This document shows positions 25,263 to 38,229 of a stretch of 64,000 nt of DNA, piece by piece. This stretch comes from Pyrocephalus nanus (lineage: Eukaryota; Chordata; Aves; Passeriformes; Tyrannidae). The stretch spans positions 42,988,425-43,052,424 of the forward strand of contig CM076266.1 of assembly GCA_038380795.1 (NCBI GenBank). The letters are read 5' to 3'. A program made the position numbers and the translations under genes. Numbering within the stretch: position 1 is the first letter of the stretch; every line of letters begins with the position of its first letter. The notes under the pieces were generated by a model. It was not told the DNA's origin, did no database searches, and saw only the letters and a list, made by a program, of their open reading frames with translations.

Positions 25263-26244
25263 ATTTAATACTATATTTAATAAAATAATAGAACCTGATT
25301 CCAGAAGTACAACACAGTCTACAAACTTCATTTGTGATCCCATAAGTTAGCATACCTATATTTTCCAAATCCGTAATGGTGGCATCAACCTCACAGGAAT
25401 ATTTTGAGGTCAGTTTACTATAATGACTTAAGTAACCTAACGAAGAGTCATATTGGAAGTCAGTTGCCTTATCAAAAAGAGTCCTTTAAAGAGATAGGAA
25501 CATAACAAAAAATTAACATTTTCTGCATTTAAAAATTGGCAGTCTTAGAGGGACAACAATGAAGAACTTAGTAAAATTAAATTAATTTCAAAGCTATCCT
25601 AATGAATGTCGTGTATTTACATGAAGTAATGAAAGGAATGTAATTTTAAAAGCAACCTAGTCATTAAAGCAAAGGCCAAATAAATTTCCACTTTTCCAAG
25701 GGTTTTTAAATCCTGATTTCCTATTTCCAAGGACTTGCCATTGTGCATACGTTGTTTGAAAGAGAGGAGCAACATTCTTCATTGCATACTTATCAACAGG
25801 GTCTAAGAATGCCTCCTCTGTCTGAAGGCTTCAGCAGATTCCTGCTTTGTATTGGAGACTCATGTGCTTTACAATAACATACCCAGGGTATGTATGAGCA
25901 ATCTTTTGGATACAGACTGGAAGCTAGGATTTGCCCTTCTTGGAGAAGAGAATTTCAAGGACAAGCTCATAGAAACACCCTTGACTGCATCATTCCTCCA
26001 GTAGCTATGTGGTGTGTAGCTACAGTCCTGTCAACTTGCTTGTCACCAATTTTTCAAAATATAAACTATTTCATATTTTAGGCATCTGACACCACTACTG
26101 GATCTAGTTCATGCTGTCTTTATATCCACTGCATAGAGGGAAATAATCCTCTGAAAGGTCTCTGGGTTTAAGTAATCAAGAGACTCTGGAGACTAATTGG
26201 CCACTGAATTGAATTATGTGCAGTTAATATACATCATACAGTAC

Positions 26245-26285
26245 CTAATTGATCTAATCAATGATCTGCATCATACCCTAATTGA
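26245..26285. promoter_or_regulatory. Paired CTAATTGA sites (putative regulatory)
   Basis: CTAATTGA occurs at 26245-26252 and again in the same direction at 26278-26285, with similar left neighbours (ACCTAATTGA and CCCTAATTGA). Between them lies TCTAATCAATGATCTGCATC. TAATTGA is a homeodomain-type core. Function is inferred from motif density only. Confidence 0.22.
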
Positions 26286-26844
26286 ACTATTTTAATGCAA
26301 ACAGTGTTCATTGCTAGCATGTATGGGTGATATTTTGGTAAGGCACTTATTCCTCTCACCTTTTTAATATTCCATTGTTGTGTGATTGAACAATTGTAAG
26401 GGATTGAGTGAAATCAGGTGAATTATGCGATGAAATTAGTGAACAAAATATTTATGTAGAACTAATAAAGTTCGTGCGAGTAACTATCTTTCTTTTAGAA
26501 AACCACTCTTTTACATCCTGGAAAGAAAAATATTCTGCAGACTAACAGTCTAGCCTCACATGTCCAAGTGAGAAACTTCATAAATAGCATTTGTAATTTG
26601 CACTGTTGCATAAGACTTCCTTTTGGTCTTATTTGTCATTCAACTTCCCAGGGACACACCTTAGGAGAAAAGTGTAGATAAACAAAACTTTGTTTTCATC
26701 AGAATTGTGAAAAAAATGACTTTCCCTGCTCTTACCAGCTGTTGTAATGTCACATCTCTGCACATGGCCTTTCCCGGACTATGTACACAGCAGTATCAAG
26801 TTACTGAAAACCCAGAAGTAAGCAGCTGAATCCTGAGTCACTTG

Positions 26845-26903
26845 GGATCTGACCCTACACCATTCAAGCCATTGAAAACTTGCTGCTGACCTCAGGATCA
26901 GGG
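26845..26903. repeat. Possible relic of an old amniote repeat
   Basis: GGGATCTGACCCTACACCAT, then TCAAGCCATTGAAAACTTGC and CTGACCTCAGGATCAGGGCA closely follow the partly palindromic sequence I recall from turtle and crocodile genomes (GATCCTGC...CCATTGAAGTCAATGG...GCAGGATCAGG). This is the best of the three such relics in the window. Confidence 0.45.
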
Positions 26904-29335
26904 CAGAGCATTCCCTGTATGAAAATAGGAATGATGCAATATTTACTGCAACTCAAGCTTCGGTGCAGTGCATTGATTAAAAAGCAACAGAATCGCATAA
27001 TTACTTATTCCTGAAAGTAGCTAACATTGGATCCCTTGTGTTATAATAAAATCAGAGCCCTTTGCTGGATAAATGCTGACAGGTGAGCTATGCATACCAG
27101 ATACAAGACTCAGGACCCCTTCCTCTTGTCTTTCCTGTCTTCAGCTTTCTCTCGAGTCTATGGGATTAGGGATATTGTTGCTTAAACCATTATCTGAAAG
27201 GCGGTAGTTGATCAAATATTTTAAACCTACCTTTTTACAGACAAATGTCTGTGAGCTTTCAGGAATTTATGTTGTGCAATTAAAAACTACTAAATTGTAT
27301 GGCACCAATGGTAACAGTTGTTTGGACTTTTCTTACTTGCTCATTAACTAGTGATAAAGAAAGAGCTAAGTCTCAGCAATGGAGTTCATCAAGAAGAATC
27401 ATAACTCCCAGAGAATGCTCAAAGCACTGCCTATTATGCAAACTCTGCTGCCCTTAGTTGACATTTCTCTTAAAACTCTGGCTCCTGGAATCATGTGAAT
27501 GAAAAAAATATTTCTGCCTGCTGAAGAAAAGAGCTATAGAAAATTCAAAATCTAAAAGGCAAACAAGAAGATTGTAATAGGTAATATTTTAAAATATTTT
27601 CCCTCTTTAAAACACCCTAGTGATTACAGTAGGCTTGACTCATGGTTTTTAAGCTCTTGGGATTGCTGATGCTGAATGGGAAAAAACTATTCTTGGTCTA
27701 CCCTTTTTCCATAAAACCTCTGGTTCCAGCACATGCATATACAATGGCCATGAGGCAGTTTTGCTGGGTTTCCTGGTTCCCTGCTGGCGTTTGACCAGCA
27801 ATTCAGTTTGGAATTAAAACAAAGTGGGCCACAAGCTGGGTCTCTGAGGGCCACTAACCCTTAGTAACTCTCAGTACATGCAGACCTCAGCCACAGTATG
27901 TCCTGTTGCCTTCCACCCCCAGCAGTTCTGGGCATAGAAGCCAAGAGATGTCCTGTGGACTTCAGGATTTTCTCTTTCTATAGAGGAAACAAGTGTTAAA
28001 ATACTGCATTTGAAACTCAGATACAAACCACAAGGTAAAGTAAAAATAAGGTATCTCACATGCTGGAGAAGCACTTCCATATCAGGGCCAGTGGAAAACT
28101 TGGCTCGGTTCTTTGTCAGTTTTGCCCCACCTATGGAAAACAGCAGAAAAATGTGGAAACATTGAGTAAGACTGAACTGTTGAGTGTCCTTGTGTTTATG
28201 GTTTGGCACAGAAAAGTGATACAAAATGAATTCTCTCCACCCCACCCCTTGCTGTATTTTTACTGCTTCCTCCTGTATTCTTTCTTCTCATTTCTCTCTC
28301 TTTCTCTCTCTCGTGTTTATTTATCTTTGTAAAAGATCCTTTCCTGTCTTGCTTTAGGTTTGTTATGTGTGGAGATACATAGTGGCATATTTCATATCCA
28401 CAAATATTTCATTTTAATAGATGAGAACCAAACATATACTTACCTAAAGGTGCCTACTTTCTTTACTGTTCCTATCAGTCAACAGGCTTTTCTAATATTC
28501 AAAACACACAATACATGGCTCATGAATTGTTAATGTTGTATTTATTTATTTCATATGTGTCTGCCTAGTGTCCTCTAATGATTCATCTACTATTTACACT
28601 CCAGTAACATAGCACTGTTCTTTTCCCTATTTCTACTTCCTCTCCTGTTTCTTTGATATTAATTCCTTGGAGTTACTTTTTGCCCTTTAGCTGTCACTGT
28701 CTTTTTGCTTCAGGGTATACCACTGCAGTTTTTATGGACCATTTTCTAACTTCTGGTTTTAGTGTGGCAGAGTTAGACAGCCCAGTAATAATAATGTTGA
28801 TTAAAAAGAGATTAAATGAATAAAGAAAATCATGGAACATTATAAGTACTATGGAATTTGTAGTGTATCTGCCAGTCACATTTTTGCACACATTTTGAAT
28901 GTAACTACTTATCAACACATAAATTACAATTACAGACCTGTTTACCTGGAAACAAAAATACCATTAAGACAATTGTACTACAGTTTTAAGATCAAAGAAT
29001 AGCTTATTAACTTGCAAAGTGTGATCATGTCTTTTGCTGGTGTCTGTCTGCATTGAGGTCATGAGCCTGTTATTTGAAGATAATGGCATTACTCTTTGCT
29101 TCAAGTAGCAGCATTTGCGATTTCAGATCTAACAGCCCTTTACCTTCTCTCCACTCATGACTCACTGCTGACTCATTACCTTTAATCATTCTGAAAGCAC
29201 AGGTTTTATTTTTGCTCTTCTTTTAATCACAATGCAAAAAAAAAACCACTTTGAAGGAAGGTAAAGTGTTATACGCTGCAGCAGTGTAGGTATGTACCAA
29301 CATGCTTATTTTTGTAAATCTTCAAGTATTCACAG

Positions 29336-29423
29336 TTTCTTATCCGTGACCACAAACTGGATTTCACAGCGATGTCTAACAGAGGAAAGCCTGATGATCA
29401 GGAATTGATGGGAGAAATTAAAG
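29336..29423 (+). other. Candidate 88-bp internal exon (GC donor), unassigned
   Basis: A pyrimidine-containing stretch ending TATTCACAG is followed by 29 open codons reading FLIRDHKLDFTAMSNRGKPD and on through DQELMGEIK, then AAAG followed by GCAAGT, the exact consensus of the rare GC-AG donor. The peptide is hydrophilic and balanced (Asp, Glu, Lys, Arg), unlike the Phe/Leu/Ser-rich chance frames nearby. Beyond the donor the frame reaches TGA within about seven codons. I do not recognise the protein. With one exon and no partner in sight, it may well be chance. Confidence 0.22.
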
Positions 29424-30605
29424 GCAAGTTTCTAAGATTCTGACAGCAAAGTTTGTCATTGAAGGTCAGATTACCTTTGGTTTCATTTTATATGTTATTT
29501 ATTTTAACTGAAATACAGCTATAAGAGAGAAGTAACATATTCATGGTTTCATGGCCAATAATAAGATATGCAGTAATTTTTTTTCCAGCAGTATTCCTTC
29601 TATTCATGGGAAAATCTAAAAGTGCCTCATGCCGATAGGTAATTTTAGTTAATTATTCCTGATAATTGGACTATGTTATGTGTGTAAATAGACTTATTAA
29701 TGAAGAATAATGAACAATAGTTTGTAATACAAAAGAAGAATTATTGCTCAGTATTATTTTCCCCAGGTTTCCTCATTGCAAGAAGACCCTGTGGTAGAGT
29801 TGGAATTTAGCTGGCAAAGCTCATAGGCATAGAAAATTGCTTTACAGTACTATTGGCTTCCTCCTTGCATCCCTTTATGGAAACCTGTGATATTTTCCCT
29901 GAGAAATCAACCAGCTCTTAAGATGCTTCACGAAAAATAACTCATCTCTAGGTGTGGCTGAAAGACATCTGAGCATTGGCAGAGATGGGCATTGTACCAT
30001 GTCAAGCAGCCTAATCAATATGAGGTGATCATTCTCCTTTCCTTAGCATTTCCAGGCAGGTAAGCAGATGGACTGGGACAGCAAAAGTTGCAGAGTGAGA
30101 AAGGAGCAGAAGTTATTGCAGACTCCATTGTGGCAGCCAAGTGTGATGCCCTGACAGTGGGACAGCAGGATGTTCACAGTTACAAATCTATCAGGCACAG
30201 AAGTGAACAGCACAAAGTCCTTCTCATTCAAAACAGAAATTTAATAAGAGCAGATATGACAGAGCAGGTGATCCACAAAGAGTTCCTGTAGTGGAACCAC
30301 TTGTGGTGGTTATTATTCTTTCTTTGGGCTTTTCCTGTTTAGAAATTTCTCTGTTAGGTTATGTCTTGGTTAAGTGTAAAGCATACAGGTCTTCTGACAC
30401 ATATCAGAGATTTTTCTGAAAATACTTGAGTAAAAAAGGATGAACTGGTATTCTGGTGTGTTGCAGCACTTGACATGTATTCACAATATACGTCTGTGCA
30501 GTATTGTCAGATTTTATTCTTATATATGCGAGATAATGAAATTAAGCAAGATAGAGCACTGGACATAGGACCTGTCATAAACATATCCACTAAAGAAGAT
30601 AATGT

Positions 30606-30630
30606 AGTACATTTCTGTATGAAATGTACT
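30606..30630. repeat. Perfect hairpin at the CR1 left edge
   Basis: AGTACATTTC, a 5-base loop, then GAAATGTACT form a perfect 10-bp inverted repeat. It lies across the point where CR1 similarity begins. Confidence 0.8.
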
Positions 30631-30946
30631 GCCTGAAAGGAGGTTGTAGCCGAGGGGGGTCAATCTCTTCTCCTAGGCAGTCAGCAATAGGACAAGAGGG
30701 CATGGGCTTAAGCTCTGTCAGGGGAGGTTTAGGTTGGATATTAGAAAGAAGTTCTTTACAGAGAGAGTAATCAGGCATTGGAATGGCCTGCCCAGAGAGG
30801 TGGTGGATTCACCATCCCTGGAGGTTTTTAAGATGAGACTGGATGTGGCACTGATTGCCATGATCTAGTAATCACAGTGGGGCTGGATCAAAGGTTGGAC
30901 TTGATGATCCCGAAGGTCTCTTCCAACCCAGTTAATTCTATGATTT
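30625..30946 (+). mobile_element. CR1 LINE 3' end, sense on plus
   Basis: Carries the end of ORF2 and the 3' terminus: GGAGGTTGTAGCCGAGGGGG, GTTTAGGTTGGATATTAG, GAGAGGTGGTGGATTCACCA, CCATCCCTGGAGGTTTTTAA, GTTGGACTTGATGATCCCGA and a terminal AATTCTATGATTT. It is well conserved to the known CR1 pattern, so it is moderately young. It is 5'-truncated near a small hairpin. The minus-strand frame 30590-30778 is merely antisense CR1. Confidence 0.95.
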
Positions 30947-32979
30947 CCTACTGTAATTTTCTCATTTAACAGGATGAGTAAACGGGGTTGTGTGCAATGC
31001 TTGTGAATCACCATCAGAAACCACTTGTTTAGTGGATGCAGAAGTCCACTATTTTAAAAAAATGTATTTCTTTTGAACTTTCAGAATGAAAAAAAGTTAA
31101 GGTAATATTTCTTCTAGATAATATTTCACAAATAATATAGTTGTAGGCAGTGTAACAAAGAGTAGTAGCTATGCAGTTATTTTTTATACAGATGTTGAAG
31201 AAATTGTCAGATTTATTTATCTTGCAGACAGATTTTAGAGAGAAACAGCAGAAATGACTAATAAAAGTTTTAATAAGGGCTAAAAAATGCTAGTCAATAT
31301 ATTATTAATATAAGTAAAAGCAATTCAGCTTTTTAAGTTCAGCTGAACAGTCTGAGCTCAGTTAAATTTGCCAAAAATGTGCACTGGGATGTTTTTGTTT
31401 TTTCTGGAAGATTTTCTGGAACTTATGGAAAATGTAGTTATGTAGTCTAAATATATTCTGTGGAAAATATTCAACTGTAAGGTCCCTTTTCCTGTTGAGG
31501 AGATGGCAGAGAAACAGAATTAATAGTGCCTGAGTCCTTGAGCTTGTCTGGTTAGCAGATACACATTTGGTTTCTAAGATGTGGAGATTTATGTCTGAAT
31601 TCTGGCAGAATTGGCTATGTAGGTAAACTTCTGTGTTTTCCAGAAGGTAACTTATCTCTAGTAACTTGTGTAATTTCTGGGTACCTGCAGTCATAACCTC
31701 TATATTTTTACTGACTACATATGCAGCAGACACTAAGGTTAAAAAGGTGCAAAATAGTAACACTGCATGGCTTTGTTCTTATATTTGATTCCTCTAGGGA
31801 ACAGCTTCTGATTAGGGAGAAATGAGCTAAAATTACGTTGAAAAATACTTTTCTTTCATAGTTTCTGTATCTTATTTGCTTGTCTGGAGAAAATACATTA
31901 ACTTTTTCAACCATGCATTGGAAATCTTAGCAAAATTTTCAGATTTTCATACCTGTGATCACTGAGATGAGAACTTGACATTTTATTTTTTTTATCCCTC
32001 TAGCAAATATGGAATTATAGGCTAGGTAAAATCCTGTACTTTACATGTTTGAGAAAATCTGATTATTATAATCCCATTAATGATTTTGCTATGCTATGGC
32101 AATTGCTCTTGGAGAATGCTGCTTTCAGCCAGATTCTTTTAAAGGTCTCAGTGCCTTTCTTACACCTTCTACAGGGAAAGCACACAATGGGGAAAGCCAG
32201 GTAGGCTGAGGACCCTAGTATTATCTCCTCTATATGGACTACCCATGCAAGATTCTTTAAGAATCAAAAGTGATTCTTTACAGTTTAAGTCTGCTTTCTG
32301 GCTTCCTATTATACAGAATCTCTGCACGTGGCAACTCAATTAAACTGCTTAGAGATCATTTGTGAGGACCTGGGGTCTACTTTTCTCTAATGAACTGAGT
32401 CTAAGATGAAGAGAGCCTCACAGATGAGGTTCCTGCTGTCAGTGGTACATCAGAGAAGATTAGTAAAAGGTGAAACAGTAATTCCTCCTTGCAAGAAACA
32501 GCAGGTAAAAATCAAATGGAAAAGGCTCTTGCTGTGTTCCCTATGAGATATTTCTAGATTGTATGTACTCAGATAATGTTATTTCTGGTGGGAAGAAACC
32601 CTGCAACCTGTAGTATGTGCTCATACTTGGTGGTCTCTAGCATGCCCCGATGCATGGTACCTTTTTGGAGGTTCCCATCATCCCAAAGCAAAGCCTGTCT
32701 TGCAATAAATAAAAAAATAATATTAGGAGGCAGAAGCAGCAGTTTGGTCCTATTCCTACAGTAAATCACTAAAAAGAATCTGATCTTTGCCTGATGTAAA
32801 TTAAGTAGCTGTGCTGACCTTTGTCTTTGGTTGGTCTTTTCTTTTGTCTCATTGAATTTCCTCACATCCTAAACTCATTAAAATATGGCTCAGCCAAATT
32901 GCCTGTAAAAAATGGTTTAAAAGTTAAGTGCAGCAGCATATTATAGGTTGTGTAGCTTCAGTCATAAATTTTTTACAAA

Positions 32980-33035
32980 GTTAACACAAAGGTTCTCTAG
33001 ACTGGGAGTTAACACAAAGGTTCTCTAGACTGGGA
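32980..33035. repeat. Perfect 28-bp tandem duplication
   Basis: GTTAACACAAAGGTTCTCTA plus GACTGGGA (28 bases) occurs twice in immediate succession with no difference. Only two copies exist, so it is a recent small duplication and not a satellite. Confidence 0.97.
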
Positions 33036-34475
33036 ACCACAGACTTGTCTTTAGCAGAACTATTCAGCTGTCTGTGTCTTTGGGTTAATGCACAGGTCAG
33101 GGATTCTAAGAGAGAGAAGACTTTCTACCATAGCAGGAGAGGTCTATGCTGGGCAGGTCAACGGCAATAGGTTATTCAACTCTTCTCTCTGGTCCTTCTG
33201 CTGGGTGCTTGTAAACAGACTATCAACCTTTTGAACCTATATGTGGCTCAAAATAACTTCAAACTGGAACAAGGTTCATAAGCAAGTCACAGGGAGTCCT
33301 CAAGATGAGAGCTGTTTGCACTGACATCTTGTGGTACAATTTAATTTGGGGATGGGTCTTGATGCAGTTTTTGACAGACTTGCACCAGTGAAAATACTCT
33401 ACTACTTGATCAAAATGACATTCATCATACAAGCTTACAGATATTTATAGAAGTCTCAAGGTTTTCTAAAGATGGAAAGCCTCCCATTCCCAGGTGTGTT
33501 TCCAAGAAATAGGTGCTACAACATTTTTTAATAATTTGAAAATAAATAGATAATTTGTTTAATTTTTTAAAGTAGCTTGTTTTCCAAGGCATGAAAACTA
33601 GTAGACTCATCTCAACATCTCGTAGTAGAGCTGACACAGTAGTTACATGGAGTTTTCTTGCTCTATTTCAAGCAGAGATTGTTCAGAACAATGAAAGATT
33701 CCAATATTCATACAGAAATTACATGGAGTTTTTCCAAAGACTTCAGGGTTAGAAAAAAGAACAAAGTATCTGCTTGGTCAGTACAAAAGCTTAAAGATAT
33801 CTGTAGCATGGGCAAATAGCTGTGAAATCATTTTACTCATAAGCTTCACTTACCCATTTCAAGCACTGCTGTCATGTTTTGACAGGTTATTCCAAAAGCA
33901 GTAGTAAAGCTTCACAGGAGACTTACTCCAGATGCAATCCAAAAGAACAGGAAAAATGAACATTTGTGAAACACAGTGCAGTAATGTGCATAGTGGGCTG
34001 AAGAGAAGATAGGCCATTTTTTTGTAGTTGAATGAGCAGAGAGCAGAACACATAACAGGAAAGTGCTTATTAGCTCAGACACTCAGTAGGTTCAGTCCTA
34101 CTTTCATGTTCAGTGAAACTATTAGATATTTTTGATCTAACAGTAAGAGTTTAAAGAATAAAAAGGTTTGACTCTTTGTCTGACAGCTGCTCACTTCGAA
34201 GTCTAGCTTAATGAATTGTGCTGTCATGATGGGATTTGAAGCAGTCCAGTGAGTGAGGCTTCCCTGCTGCCTTTCTCTTTGACTGCATTACACAACCAAC
34301 TCTCTTTTATATTTTTATAGTGACATCTATTGGAGCTTTGAAGAATAATCTTCTGAAAAAAAAAATCCAAATGTATATTAGTAAAAGAAGAATTGTTGGA
34401 CAATAAAAATTTCACACAAAACAAAAGCAGATACATACCTGTGATCAAAATACACATAAGAATGAAAGTTCTGAG

Positions 34476-34495
34476 AAAAAAAAAAAAAAAAAAAA
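34476..34495. repeat. Poly-A tract (20 A)
   Basis: Uninterrupted A run followed by GAAAA. The upstream sequence is not recognisable as a retrocopy. Confidence 0.95.
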
Positions 34496-37400
34496 GAAAA
34501 ATGTGGCAGGAGTTCAAATCAGATTCAAGAAGAAAAGTGCACCTGTCTCTATTTAATGATGGGTGAACTTAGAGACTTACCGAGCTGTCTGAAGTTTATT
34601 TAGAAGGAACCCATCAACCAAAGCTGCAACCTCTAAGTGAAACAAATACAGTATTTGATTTAATTCTCTATAGAGACTCAAGACTTTGACAAGTATTAAG
34701 AGGACAAAATTTAACAGAGTGGGTACAGTAGCAGTTAGCCAGTCAGCAAAGACCTGGGAAGCCTTGCTCAGAAGAAACTGGTGTCTGTGCTGTCAAGGGG
34801 ACAGAACCATAGTGAGTATTTAGAAGGAAATTAGCTCTGGTTTTCCTAAGCAAGCCATCTTCATGGATTATATTGTGAATATGGCTTGTGTCTGTTTAGA
34901 CCTTCAGCCAAGGGTCCTAGGACTTGTCCAGAGATGTAAGACTGATATACAGTGACTAAGTGTGGCCAATGGATTTACATTACACTAAATTACCCAATGT
35001 ATTTACATTTTTTAAATATGTATGCACTATAAAACAGCATTCAGTCCCTATTGTCGCAGTAGGCAATGCTGAGTAATTCTACCTCGCAAAATCTCCAGGA
35101 GAAATTAGGAGATCTGAAATGCACAAGGAGAGTATGCTGTGGCAAGTCCTCAGGACAACACCTTTCCCTTCTGTTTGTTCCTTATTCTCCTGAGGACTCC
35201 CAGAGCCCATTAATGCACAGCAGAGAAATGCACCTAGTTTTCTTCAGCCCACATCTCTACATAACATGTGGCCCACAGTGAATATCTTCATATGAAAGTT
35301 TCATGCTAATTTGCTAGAGGTTGTGACTTTGGGACCTTTTTGCTGGCTTCTTCTATTCTGCAGAATAAATAATAATGATAAATAATAAATCATAAATAAT
35401 TCCACATAAAAGAAGCAAGAGATTTCTTCATGGCCTCAGATTATAGATTTTGGTAGGGTTTTGTTTTGGTTTTGGGTTTTTTGCATATGATTTGATTTCA
35501 GTTAATTCAGATTTTTAAAGAAAATTTATTTTCTCAAGCAACCAAAGGTTTATGTTACATTTTACTTCTTGTTATTGTTTCACATATCCTAAAATCTAGT
35601 TTTGCTTTTATTTATTCTGGTGTGTCTTCACCAGTAGCAACACAGTTTATGTACTATTCACTCCATTATGATAATAAACCCACAACTCAGTCAGAGAGCA
35701 AGTTAGACAGGGATCTTACCATGAAATGAAGAGGTGAAGTATGATCTTGGAATAGCAAACATAATTGACTCAACAATCTGAATGCAAAAGTACTTGACAA
35801 AGCCTCAAATTACTGTTTCCTGAACTACGTGTTTTTCAAATTTCTATGCATAAACCACAAAAACCAATTTATAATGCATTCAGTTATTGTTTTCATATAG
35901 GTCACATATCCATTTCTCCTGCTGCTGAGTGAGAAATGTTCAATTTTTACGGCCAGTGTAATGTCTTTCATTCTTATTCAGGCTTTACAGAACTTGTGGG
36001 ACATGTAAAATGGTAATGATGTTTAAAGAGACTTTTTATAATGAAAATATATCCAAATTAATCTCACCTTTAATTTCTTTAAGATTAATTCTATCATACT
36101 ATTTGGTGTTTTCAGATTGTCTGTAAAAGAATAAAATAGGAAAAAAATTAAGTAGTTTACTTAGCATATTGTGACTTTTTTGTGCAAATATTGGTACATA
36201 AAAATAGTTCTGGTTTAGCTGTCTGTTTAGCTTTTATGGGCAGTTTTGGTCACACCAGTACAGGTGAGAAAACACTGCAGTCTCTTTTCTCTGTCCAACT
36301 GTGCTTTCAAGGTCTTTGACTGCACAAATTAATATAAGATGTAAATACTAGAATCAGCAAAGTTTCTTTCTCTAGGCTTGAATAGAGATATTTAGGGAGA
36401 AATTTCTTGAAGTGAAATGAGTGAACTCACTAATATCTGTCTTGGGTACTTAGCAGATCACAAGAAACAGAGGCACAGGGATACCACAAGGGAATTTTAT
36501 GTATCTGTTTCTGGCATGGCCAGGAACTTCTAATATACCTGACTATTCTCAGACTCTGAAAGGGTTTTTTAGACATCTGTGTTTTGCTCTTTAATTGTAC
36601 AATTGGGTGCATTAAGCTCAGAAAGGCTCCAGCCTGATTTGCCCAGTGCTGTGCTGATAAGCTTCTTGGAACGTTGTGTACTGAGAGCACAGGACAGAGA
36701 CATCCTGCCTGAGCCTGTCCTGTCTTATTAAAATCCACCTTCATCTCAGCTATGACAGAGCACAGATCTGTGCAGAGCCACCTGGATTCCTGCTACATCA
36801 CTTTCCCCAGTGTTCAGGCTGTGGGCGAAGCGTGTTAGTTCAGGTACCTCACCAGATCCCTGTTCGTGCAAGGTAGTAGAAAGGCCCTGCATTGAAGTAA
36901 TGACACCCTTCCAATGGCACCTAAACAGCTTGTAGAACCAGAGATGCAAAGATAAGACAATTTATTGTCATCATCATTATTATTATTTCATATAAACTGA
37001 AGGAAGAACATAAGTACGCAGGGAAAGATCTGAGCCTAACTAGATGAATAGTCATGTTAATATTATACTAGGAGTAAATCTGAAAGAAATTAAGAAAAGG
37101 ACTCATCAGCAAAGAAAAATTTACCTAGGAAGCCAGACACTAGTAAAGATCAGTTGAGAGCTGCAAAACATTTAGCTCCTGTAAAAGGAATGGAAAAATA
37201 AATTCAAAAAGTATGTGTACATAACCAAATGAATGCCTTGTTTCACTTTTATACTAAGTGGAAGATATAGAACATGAAAGGAAAATGAGGACAATTCATG
37301 AGTTTGAATATTAAAAAAAGTAAATAACTCTTGGAAAAAAAAAATAGGTAAGCTTAATGAGTTCAACTTTGGACACTCATTCACTGTTTAAAAATAATGA

Positions 37401-37769
37401 AATAATAAGGATGTTTTCAGCTCTGGAGAACAACAGATACTGCACTTCTATTAGATAAAAAGACAAAACTGTTGAAATAATTTGACTCTCATTAGTCTGA
37501 TCTCAGTATAATTCAGAAGTCTTTAAAAATAAAGAAAAATTAAAAAGATGCAGGTAAATAGGAAACAGTACAATATAGCATGGTTAACAAAAGCAAGGTC
37601 ATTTCAGAGTAAATTGCTGTCATTTCTACATAGGGTAACTGATGTTTTTAGGCAAGACCAGTGTAATGCATTATCTATCAATACTTGAACAAATAATTAT
37701 TGCACAGTTGAGAAAGATTATGATAAAGGCAGTAACTATAAAGCATGTAAGGAAAAAACCAAAATGGAT

Positions 37770-38200
37770 TACTAAATACCCTGGAAAGAAAAGCCTGCTG
37801 AAAGGGAATATGATTGTGATTTATAAAATCACACATAGAGAGGGCACAAATAGGCAGTGCTCATTAACTTTCTTAATGTTGAAAAATTTAACATCAAATG
37901 AAGTTATAGGCTGTTAGGTTCAAAAGAAAAAAAAGTACTATTTCACTTACCATATAATTAAGTTGTGAAGTTTACAGTTATATAATGCTATTAATATAAT
38001 AGTGTTTATGAAGTTCAAAAATACATGGATTTATGGAATAAAAAAAATCTATCATGGGCTATTCAAGACAACAAACCATATACTTTCCCTAAGCATCTAG
38101 GCAGAAGGGAAATTTTGGTCTCATGCAGTTCACCTGTTCTAATTTTCTTGGAAGAATCCTATAAAAAAAACCACTGGGAGTTAATATTAGAACTCTTTGA
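37770..38200 (+). mobile_element. Ancient CR1 (L3-like) 3' portion
   Basis: Strongly decayed but readable in order: GAAAGGGAATATGATTGTGA, TTTATAAAATCACACATAG, GAAGTTATAGGCTGTTAGGT, AAGTACTATTTCACTTACC, GTTCAAAAATACATGGAT and ATCTATCATGGGCTATTC. These follow the 3' part of old amniote CR1 families (gggacatgattgaagtgtat...aaattaataggtggta...aagtactattttactcagcg...tccatcaatggctatta). Sense is on the plus strand. Divergence is much higher than in the CR1 at 30.6 kb, so the insertion is far older. Edges are approximate. Confidence 0.68.
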
Positions 38201-38229
38201 GACTCAGTCTTAGGGTTATTATTATTTAA

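Larger units (their letters stand above)
25263..30624. other. Unique AT-rich sequence
   Basis: No gene recognised. Minus frame 27871-28245 (124 codons) and plus frame 28060-28332 overlap and lack domains. A possible exon (29336-29423), an old repeat relic (26845-26903) and a paired TAATTGA patch (26245-26285) are listed separately. Confidence 0.5.
30947..37769. other. Unique AT-rich sequence
   Basis: No recognised exon. The longest frame is 31362-31763 (minus, 133 codons), with no domain. Also holds minus frame 36430-36744 (104 codons), without a match. A perfect 28-bp tandem duplication (32980-33035) and poly-A at 34476-34495 are listed separately. ATAAATAATA-type low complexity occurs around 35363-35402. 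Confidence 0.5.

Noticed and set aside
27871..28245. 124-codon minus frame overlapping a plus frame
   Set aside because: No domain. The overlap with an equally open opposite frame points to local composition.
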